Shown: piece by piece, positions 1 through 5,919 of the stretch
Layout of the letters: each line of letters begins with the position of its first letter
Numbering within the stretch: the first letter of the stretch is position 1
Assembly: GCA_927798505.1 (NCBI GenBank)
Contig: CAKMNE010000066.1
Location: 1 to 7,818 of the forward strand
From: an uncultured Bacteroidales bacterium
GTDB taxonomy: Bacteria > Bacteroidota > Bacteroidia > Bacteroidales > UBA932
Reading direction: 5' to 3'
DNA: 7,818 bases
Notes under the pieces: generated by a model
Seen by the model: only the letters and a program-made list of their open reading frames with translations
Databases searched by the model: none
Told to the model about the DNA's origin: nothing
Made by a program: the position numbers and the translations under genes

Positions 1-1792
1 GCACCGAGGCAACCATAATCTTAGGATGTGAGGTTGGCTTGGTGTTTTCGTTTTCTGAGAGCACTTCCTCGTAAAGCTTTTCTCCGTCACGCAGGCCGGT
101 GAACTGTATCTGCACGTTCTTCGCACCGGAAAGATTGATCATACGCTTTGCAAGGTCCACGATGCGGACAGGCTTGCCCATATCGAAGACAAAGATCTCT
201 CCTCCCTTGCCCATTGTACCGGCCTCCAGCACGAGACGGCAGGCTTCAGGGATGAGCATGAAGAAACGGATGATGTCCGGGTGCGTCACTGTCACAGGTC
301 CTCCCTGGGCTATCTGCTTCTTGAAGAGAGGAATCACACTGCCGTTGCTTCCGAGCACATTGCCGAAACGGGTGGTAATGAACTGGGTTACCGCCGGCTG
401 ACCATTTTCCATAAAGATTTCGCCTCTTTCGATGGCACGGTTGAGCGACTGGCAGTAGATCTCGCAGATTCGCTTGCTGCAGCCCATCACATTGGTTGGA
501 TTGACCGCCTTGTCGGTGGAAATCATCACGAACTTCTTGACTCCGTATTTCACTGAAAGATCGGCGATTACGCGGGTTCCGTAGATATTGTTCTGCACCG
601 CCTCGGACGGGTTGTCCGCCATCATAGGCACGTGTTTGTAGGCTGCGGCGTGGAATACATAGTCAGGCCTGTACTGATTGAAGATGCTCTCCATCTTGGT
701 CTGGTTGCAGATGGAGCTGACTATGGTTTCGCAATCAAGGAAGGCGTAGTGCTTCGCCATATGCAGCCTCTGGGTGTGCATAGGGGTTTCAGCCTGGTCA
801 ACAATTACGAGATTGCGCGGATGGAATTTGGCGACCTGATGAACCATCTCGCTGCCGATGGAGCCTGCTCCTCCGGTAATCAGGACTACCTTGTCCCTCA
901 GGTGGTTGCCTATTGCCTCGAGGTCCACTTCGATTTTTTCACGCGGCAGCAGGTCTTCAATGTCCACTTCCTTGAGTTTTGCCTGTCCTTCTATACTCTT
1001 TCCGTCCCAATCCTCCGGCTCAGGCTGCATCATAATATGGAACCCGCCCTTGATGAGACTGTCCACGAATTCGGTTTTCTCACGAATATGCTCAACCTGA
1101 AGAGGGCTGACTATCAGATACTTGATGCCAAGTTGAGACATCGTTTGGAGCAGGTTCTCGTCGTCTTTGTAAACCTTCACGCCGAGCAGCAGTTCCGGAA
1201 TGCTATCCTCCGTATCAGGCGCAACGAAGCCCTTGAGATCGTACACCAGAGGGTTCTGGCTGCGTATATCCTTTGCGAGGGCGACCCCGCCGTCACGTAT
1301 GCCGTAAATGAATACTCTCTGACTGGCGGAATCCCTGCGGAATATGTCATAGAGCGTCTTCACCAGCACCCTTTCCATCCACATTATCAATGTAAGAATG
1401 ACATAAAGGGAAATCAGGCTGATATATGACGGCAATGTAATATAGTCAGGTGACACATTGAAGAGATCCAAGGCAAGTCTCATCAGACCAATGAAACCGG
1501 AAGCGACCAGATTGGCAAGTGCCACACGCTCCAGGTCCACAAAGGAGGAGAAACGGATGATACCGCTGTAAGTGCGGAAGATTCTCCACACGATTACAAA
1601 GCTGACGAGAATGACGATTGACCCGTACAGCATAGGAGCCGCGGAATGCTCGAAAACACCTGTTCCCTGTATTACGAGGGTGATAATGAGTTCAGAGAGA
1701 ATGAGGATCAAACAATCCAAAGCCAGAATGCACCAGTATGGCAGTGACGCCTTGGAAAAATACCACTTGGATAGCTTATTCAGTAATCCCAT
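1..1792 (-). CDS. CapD/FlaA1/WbpM-type membrane nucleotide-sugar 4,6-dehydratase/epimerase (C-terminus cut by window edge)
   Basis: The reverse strand is open from ATG at 1792 to the left edge (597 complete codons, no stop), so only a short C-terminal tail is missing. The N-terminus has four likely membrane helices (about residues 19-41, 53-73, 88-111, 118-140). A degenerate first nucleotide-binding segment follows (YGIRDGG, 163-169), then the catalytic Rossmann domain with TGGAGSIGSE at 306-315, STDKAVNP from S425, NVMGCSKR, RFGNVLGSNGS around F476 and GLRDGEKLYEE near the end. The usual SDR tyrosine is methionine (S425, M436, K440), as in the large WbpM-type enzymes. These convert UDP-N-acetyl-hexosamines to 4-keto-6-deoxy sugars for capsule, O-antigen or glycan synthesis, working at the cytoplasmic face of the inner membrane. 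The start is fixed by an in-frame stop at 1814-1816 just upstream; no Shine-Dalgarno is visible. Exact substrate and whether it also epimerises C5 cannot be read from the sequence. It is transcribed away from the PriA-like gene. Confidence 0.93.
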   Translation of the reverse strand, partial: MGLLNKLSKWYFSKASLPYWCILALDCLILILSELIITLVIQGTGVFEHSAAPMLYGSIVILVSFVIVWRIFRTYSGIIRFSSFVDLERVALANLVASGFIGLMRLALDLFNVSPDYITLPSYISLISLYVILTLIMWMERVLVKTLYDIFRRDSASQRVFIYGIRDGGVALAKDIRSQNPLVYDLKGFVAPDTEDSIPELLLGVKVYKDDENLLQTMSQLGIKYLIVSPLQVEHIREKTEFVDSLIKGGFHIMMQPEPEDWDGKSIEGQAKLKEVDIEDLLPREKIEVDLEAIGNHLRDKVVLITGGAGSIGSEMVHQVAKFHPRNLVIVDQAETPMHTQRLHMAKHYAFLDCETIVSSICNQTKMESIFNQYRPDYVFHAAAYKHVPMMADNPSEAVQNNIYGTRVIADLSVKYGVKKFVMISTDKAVNPTNVMGCSKRICEIYCQSLNRAIERGEIFMENGQPAVTQFITTRFGNVLGSNGSVIPLFKKQIAQGGPVTVTHPDIIRFFMLIPEACRLVLEAGTMGKGGEIFVFDMGKPVRIVDLAKRMINLSGAKNVQIQFTGLRDGEKLYEEVLSENENTKPTSHPKIMVASV

Positions 1793-1827
1793 ATTGCAAT
1801 TGAGATAGTTTATTCATGAAATTTTGT

Positions 1828-1835
1828 CAAATTTA
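1828..1835 (-). promoter_or_regulatory. Promoter -7 box (TAAATTTG) for the sugar dehydratase gene
   Basis: On the minus strand this reads TAAATTTG, a full match to the Bacteroides-type TAnnTTTG element. It lies 35 bases before the ATG at 1792, which would give a leader of about 30 bases. No good TTTG -33 element lies at the expected spacing; the nearest candidate is TTTA, about 4 bases too far. The match is short and the region AT-rich, so a chance match is possible. Confidence 0.45.
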
Positions 1836-1936
1836 GGAAAAATAATTCATATAGCGAGTAAATGCTTGCAGTTCATTTCCGCTCATTTTGGGAAATAGGC
1901 CCTGGAGATGTGTGTAGCGGTGATGTGGGGGTGCAA

Positions 1937-1954
1937 TATTTTTGAGTATATTTG
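1937..1954 (+). promoter_or_regulatory. Two tandem TAnnTTTG boxes in front of the PriA-like gene
   Basis: TATTTTTG (1937-1944) and TATATTTG (1947-1954) both fit the Bacteroidota -7 consensus TAnnTTTG and sit 10 bases apart. The second ends 5 bases before the ATG at 1960, so transcription from it would begin within a few bases of the start codon and give a leaderless or nearly leaderless mRNA. No TTTG is seen at the usual -33 distance for either box. Confidence 0.5.
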
Positions 1955-1959
1955 CAGGG

Positions 1960-3702
1960 ATGGGACAGATAGTCTATGTTCAGGTTCTGCTGCCACTGAA
2001 ATTGGAGTGGACTCCGTGGTACAGCACGGAGGAGGAACTCCGTGTAGGACAGAGGGTGGAGGTCATCTTTGCCCGCAAATCCCATATCGGAGTGGTTGTC
2101 CGCATCTGTGACCATCCTGAGATCGATCCGGCCAAAGTCGAAAGGATACAGAATGCGGATACCGGGCTTCCGGACATCAGCGAAAATGAACTGCGTCTGT
2201 GGGATTTTGTCTCCAGCTATTATCTGTGTACCCCGGGGGAAGTGCTGAAGGCGGCATATCCCAACTCCAAATTGCGCGGCGAAAAGATTGGCGTTCTCAT
2301 TGACCGCAAGGCAGCCCTGTCGCGTGCCCGTATGGAAGCCGCCCTGCAACGCAAAGTTGACACCCTCAGCCAAAGGCTGCTTGCAAAAGAGGAGCAGTTG
2401 AAAGCCCGAAAGGAATCCGGCAAAAGGGCCAAAGCGGAAGTGACAGAGGGGCTGCAGAGCGAAAGGGACTCGCTGGCTGCCCAGCTGGACAATGCCAGGG
2501 CCGCGCTCGCCAGTTTCCTCACGGACAGCGACTTGCATAAAGGAAGTACCGGGGATGCGGAGCGCTACCCGGCGCCCGGCGGCAAGCCCCTGCTGATTCG
2601 CGGTGCGAACCGGATGCAGGAGTACTTCCGCCACTGCGAAGCCTGCCTTGCCGCCGGGCGCGATGTCCTCGTGCTTGAACCCGAAAGCGAACTCGGTCTC
2701 AACATTGAAAACGAATTCTCGCGCCGCTTCTGCGCCTCCCCTGCCGATGGCAAGCTCCTCATATACAACGCCCAAACCAGTCCGGCGCAGAAGCGGCGCA
2801 TAGCCTCTCAACTCAGGGGAGCACACGAGCCGGTCATAGTGCTCGGGCAGCGCAGCGCCATATTTCTCCCCTATTCCAGCCTTGGACTTATCATCGTGGA
2901 TGAAGAACAGGACTCGTCCTACAAGCAGACCGAACCGGCTCCGCGCTACAACGGACGCGACCTCGCTGCGGTACTCGCCTCCATTAGCGGCGCCGGGTTC
3001 ATACTCGGCAGCAATTGCCCTTCGCTGGAGACCCTGCTCAATGCCCTAAGCGGGAAATATGCGCTCATGGACTTGCCTGAAGCCCATCCGGCCAAGGTAG
3101 AGATTATCGACATAAATGATGAGCGGCGCAAAAACGGAATGGTCGGAGACTTCTCACGCAAAGCCATAGAGGCTGTGAACAAAACGGCTCCGGATGCTCT
3201 GATTACTATAGTGCGCTGCTTCCGCAGTGAAGAACAGACAGCTGAGCAGCTGCACGGACTGTTCCCCGGAAGGGACCCGCAGATTCTTACCGCTTATGCC
3301 GCACGCAAATCGCCTGTAGTCAGTGACTTGACCCTTATTATGCAGGCTGATGCCCTGTTTGACAGAGACGATTTTCGCGCCGATGAAAAAGTGCTTCAGC
3401 TGCTGACTATGCTTAAGAGTCGTACCCGGGAGCTGATAGTCCAGACCGGTGCAGGCAAACACCCTGTGTTTGCCGCCCTTGCCGGAACATCCTGTGAGGA
3501 TGCTCTGCTCGCCGAGCGCAAACAGTTTTCCCTGCCACCTTTCACTCGCATCGTTGACGTACATGATTTGCGGGGTGGACAGCTGATAGAGCGCGTGATG
3601 CTCCCCCGCGACCGCAATCTCGCGGGAGCCAAAGAGGAACTCCGCTCCCGCTACCGTGGAGTCTGCTCCCCTGGAGTCTGGTTCGATGTTGACCCACTGT
3701 AA
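1960..3702 (+). CDS. priA: PriA-family (primosomal protein N') protein with degenerate helicase motifs
   Basis: 580 residues, against roughly 730-830 for typical PriA. In the family, PriA binds stalled or repaired forks, unwinds the lagging arm and starts loading of the replicative helicase. The N-terminal 3'-DNA-binding domain is recognisable (VLLPLKLEW, GQRVEVIFARK, then YYLCTPGEVLKAAYP at about 87-101). Residues about 117-185 are charged and coiled-coil-like, where a winged-helix segment is expected. The helicase core can be followed by LVLEPESEL, LGQRSAIFLP, LIIVDEEQ (D314-Q317), APRYNGRDLA, LSGKYALMDL and DDFRADEKVLQLL (from 470), and the C-terminus keeps the family ending DVDPL. The P-loop is gone (RGANRMQEYF at 214-223 in place of HGVTSSGKTEIY), GTATPS reads GSNCPS (350-355), the eight-cysteine zinc region is absent (only C420 remains nearby), and the AGRAGR motif reads KSRTRE (486-491). 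About 40-50 residues of the C-terminal domain are also missing. ATG 1960 is preferred over TTG 1942, which lies inside a promoter-like box. Membership of the family is clear; helicase activity is unlikely; a remaining structural role is inference. Confidence 0.88.
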   Translation: MGQIVYVQVLLPLKLEWTPWYSTEEELRVGQRVEVIFARKSHIGVVVRICDHPEIDPAKVERIQNADTGLPDISENELRLWDFVSSYYLCTPGEVLKAAYPNSKLRGEKIGVLIDRKAALSRARMEAALQRKVDTLSQRLLAKEEQLKARKESGKRAKAEVTEGLQSERDSLAAQLDNARAALASFLTDSDLHKGSTGDAERYPAPGGKPLLIRGANRMQEYFRHCEACLAAGRDVLVLEPESELGLNIENEFSRRFCASPADGKLLIYNAQTSPAQKRRIASQLRGAHEPVIVLGQRSAIFLPYSSLGLIIVDEEQDSSYKQTEPAPRYNGRDLAAVLASISGAGFILGSNCPSLETLLNALSGKYALMDLPEAHPAKVEIIDINDERRKNGMVGDFSRKAIEAVNKTAPDALITIVRCFRSEEQTAEQLHGLFPGRDPQILTAYAARKSPVVSDLTLIMQADALFDRDDFRADEKVLQLLTMLKSRTRELIVQTGAGKHPVFAALAGTSCEDALLAERKQFSLPPFTRIVDVHDLRGGQLIERVMLPRDRNLAGAKEELRSRYRGVCSPGVWFDVDPL

Positions 3703-3782
3703 TCTCCCGCCGCAAGATTGACGGCGTTAGAAAAGTTCAAGATTAGGTCGATTTATGGAGGGAAATAGAGAGTGAGATTTTG

Positions 3783-3790
3783 TATATTTG
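3783..3790 (+). promoter_or_regulatory. Promoter -7 box (TATATTTG) for the peptidase operon
   Basis: TATATTTG is a full match to TAnnTTTG, identical to the box before the PriA-like gene and at the same distance (5 bases) from the next ATG (3796). It suggests that the peptidase pair has its own promoter and a nearly leaderless mRNA, and it argues against the in-frame GTG at 3772 as the start. No clear -33 TTTG is present at the expected spacing. Confidence 0.5.
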
Positions 3791-3795
3791 TGCTT

Positions 3796-5919
3796 ATGGT
3801 GAAGATTATTACTGCTATAGTTGCTATAGCCTCTTTATGTTCAGGATTAAGGTACGACTGCACAACAGCATGTCAAGTTGAAGGACAAACAACGATTCAA
3901 GCTGACGGCCATGACGAGCCGGAACAGCACGCGAAGCTGACACCTGTCAAAGTGAAGCCTCAGAGTAATCCTGGAGGCAAGCTCCTTACTATGGAGGATG
4001 CCAATATCAATCCCGCTGTCTATCCTCAAAGAGCACGAGTCCCGAAAAGCGACAAGAAGTCAAACAGCAAGAATGCTGCAAGTAGCGATGTCCAGATTAA
4101 ATATGGGCAAAAAGACGGTAGTGTCTATATGCTGGTCACCACACTCCACACAACTGCGACAGACACGGTGTGGATTGCCAGGGCTAAGGGGGCGGTGAGT
4201 TATGGGGTCAGTGTCAGCCGAAATGAATTCGGCATTAACGGTGGTCTGTTTCCATCACCGGACGGAAAGCGCCTTGCATACTACCGCAAAGACGAGAGCA
4301 AGGTCGGCATTTTTCCACTGCTGGACATCACGAGCCGCACAGGCAGCCTTATTGCGCTGCGTTATCCTATGAACGGGATGGATTCCGAACGTGTGGATCT
4401 CTGCATATGGGACAGCGAAACCCGCACCAACATCACCATCGATGCCGACGCCCTTGCAGAACCAACCCAACCTACCACCCGCTACGCAGACGACCGCTAT
4501 CTGACCAACATCAGCTGGCAGGACGACAATACCATTCTCATACAGGCAGTTGACCGCAGTCAGCACTATTGCAAACTGGTCAGCTTCGATGCCACAACGG
4601 GAGAACTCACAGGCACCATTCTGCGGGAAGAAAACCCGGAATGGGTAGAGCCATATGAGCCCACCCACCCGATCAGCCCCGATCGGTTCATCTACTCCAC
4701 CGACAACCGTGACGGCTTCAAAAACCTCTACCTCTGCGACCTGAAGGGAAACATAAGCCGCATCCCGACCGCCCACGCCGACGTGCAGTTCAAAGCATAC
4801 CGGGACGGCTGGATCTACTACACCTCCTCCGAGCTATCCCCAGCGGAGAACCATTTATTCCGCATAAAGCTGACCCTCCCCCGCCGCTCCGACAAGGGCG
4901 TGCGTTTCAACCAGCCCCGCTCCGAAAAGGGCGTGCGTTTCGACCAGCCCAGCTCCGACAAGGGCGTGCGTTTCGGCCAGCCGCAGAGACTTACCAGCGA
5001 ACAGGGCTGGCACAGCATAACCATGCTCCCGGACGGGTGGTTCGACACCTTCAGCAGCTTCGACAACCCGGGCTGGAGCAAGGTATTCAGCGATGATGGC
5101 AAGCTGCGCGAGACCCTCGAGGAAAGCAGCGACCCTCTCGGGGAATACGCCTCCTGCGAGGTTGAATTCGGCACCGTCCCATCAGCCGACGGACTGTACC
5201 AGAACCACTACCGCCTCATCAAGCCGCTGAACTTCGACCCGCAGAGGAAGTATCCCCTCATAGTCTATGTCTATGGTGGCCCGCACTCCCAGATGGTTCA
5301 CGACAGCTGGCTGGGCAACATACGTATGTGGGAAATGCTTATGGCACAGCGCGGATATGTAGTCTATTGCCAGGACAACAGGGGTACCCAATGCCATGGA
5401 GCCGCCTACGAAAAGGCCATATCACGCTGCTGCGGACAGGCAGAGATGCAGGACCAGATGGTCGGCATCCGTGCCCTGCTCGCCGAGCCGTGGATAGACT
5501 CCACGCGCGTCGGAGTACACGGCTGGAGCTATGGAGGCTTCATGACCATATCCCTCGCAACCACCTACCCTGAAGTCTTCAAGGTCGCCGTCGCGGGAGG
5601 GCCGGTCATCGACTGGAAATGGTATGAGATCATGTACGGCGAGCGCTATATGGACACCGAACTGACCAATCCGGAAGGCTTCGCGCTCACATCGCTCCTA
5701 GGCAAGGCTAACAAGCTGCAGTGCAGGCTGCTCATCTGCCAGGGTGCAATCGACGACACCGTCGTATGGCAGCACTCCCTCAGCTTCCTGCAGGAATGCA
5801 TAGACGAAGGCAAACAGGTGGACTACTTCCCTTTCCCGAAGGCCTACCACAATATGATGGGCCGCGAAAGGGTCTATCTATATCAAAAAATCACCGACTA
5901 TTTCGACAATAACTTATGA
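3796..5919 (+). CDS. Exported S9B serine exopeptidase, prolyl tripeptidyl peptidase-like (DPP IV family)
   Basis: 707 residues. It is expected to remove tripeptides with proline third from the N-terminus, outside the cytoplasm. Residues 1 to about 17 form a signal peptide (MVKIITAIVAIASLCSG); C15 lacks a convincing lipobox. A beta-propeller region follows, then the alpha/beta-hydrolase domain from about 480 (YPLIVYVYGGPHSQ). The catalytic triad is S578 (GWSYGG), D653 (QGAIDDTVVWQHS) and H685 (AYHNMMG). E144 (RNEFG) and E611 (WYEIMYGERY) match the two glutamates that hold the substrate amino group in the P. gingivalis enzyme (E205, E636). The triad and second glutamate share one constant offset of 25 from that enzyme (S603, D678, H710), while the first glutamate is offset by 61; the 36-residue difference roughly equals the 33-residue repeat insertion at 364-396. 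The N-terminal part is about 60 residues shorter than expected, so some propeller blade is reduced. An in-frame GTG at 3772 would give a longer hydrophobic N-terminus; ATG 3796 is chosen because of the TATATTTG box. The stop overlaps the next start (ATGA). Plain DPP IV specificity cannot be fully excluded. Confidence 0.92.
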   Translation: MVKIITAIVAIASLCSGLRYDCTTACQVEGQTTIQADGHDEPEQHAKLTPVKVKPQSNPGGKLLTMEDANINPAVYPQRARVPKSDKKSNSKNAASSDVQIKYGQKDGSVYMLVTTLHTTATDTVWIARAKGAVSYGVSVSRNEFGINGGLFPSPDGKRLAYYRKDESKVGIFPLLDITSRTGSLIALRYPMNGMDSERVDLCIWDSETRTNITIDADALAEPTQPTTRYADDRYLTNISWQDDNTILIQAVDRSQHYCKLVSFDATTGELTGTILREENPEWVEPYEPTHPISPDRFIYSTDNRDGFKNLYLCDLKGNISRIPTAHADVQFKAYRDGWIYYTSSELSPAENHLFRIKLTLPRRSDKGVRFNQPRSEKGVRFDQPSSDKGVRFGQPQRLTSEQGWHSITMLPDGWFDTFSSFDNPGWSKVFSDDGKLRETLEESSDPLGEYASCEVEFGTVPSADGLYQNHYRLIKPLNFDPQRKYPLIVYVYGGPHSQMVHDSWLGNIRMWEMLMAQRGYVVYCQDNRGTQCHGAAYEKAISRCCGQAEMQDQMVGIRALLAEPWIDSTRVGVHGWSYGGFMTISLATTYPEVFKVAVAGGPVIDWKWYEIMYGERYMDTELTNPEGFALTSLLGKANKLQCRLLICQGAIDDTVVWQHSLSFLQECIDEGKQVDYFPFPKAYHNMMGRERVYLYQKITDYFDNNL
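4885..4983 (+). repeat. Three tandem 33-bp in-frame repeats within the S9 peptidase gene
   Basis: The units are 4885-4917, 4918-4950 and 4951-4983. Each encodes 11 residues of the form (R/S)S(D/E)KGVRF(N/D/G)QP, at residues 364-396. The units differ at only a few bases, and most of those changes alter the first, third or ninth residue, so the duplication looks recent compared with the rest of the gene. The insert falls between a propeller strand (LFRIKLTL) and QRLTSEQGWH, a surface-loop position, and its length roughly accounts for the difference in alignment offset from P. gingivalis prolyl tripeptidyl peptidase. Confidence 0.95.

Noticed and set aside
485..487. Methionine in place of the SDR catalytic tyrosine in the sugar dehydratase, as an inactivating change
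   Set aside because: Large WbpM-type dehydratases normally have an S-M-K triad, so this is the family's standard state.
632..1429. Plus-strand open frame of 265 codons, with smaller ones at 99-401, 281-556, 858-1100 and 1572-1808
   Set aside because: They lie opposite the sugar dehydratase, whose reverse-strand frame carries full family motifs and stays open to the window edge. The plus-strand products show no domain pattern.
1942..1959. TTG at 1942 as start of the PriA-like protein
   Set aside because: It would add SIFAG residues not typical of PriA and lies inside a TAnnTTTG promoter-like box; ATG 1960 gives the expected family N-terminus.
1873..2826. Minus-strand open frame of 317 codons opposite the PriA-like gene
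   Set aside because: The plus strand encodes recognisable PriA segments across the same bases. The antisense product has no recognisable motifs and would also run into the divergent promoter region.
3708..3726. Inverted repeat CGCCG/CGGCG with a 9-base loop just after the PriA-like stop, as a terminator
   Set aside because: The stem is only 5 bp and no T-rich run follows, so it is not convincing as an intrinsic terminator.
5752..5760. Loss of the DPP IV asparagine after the catalytic aspartates (DDT instead of DDN) and Q instead of H before the motif, as signs of inactivity
   Set aside because: The prolyl tripeptidyl peptidase branch differs from mammalian DPP IV at this place too (as recalled), and serine, aspartate, histidine and both amino-binding glutamates are intact.
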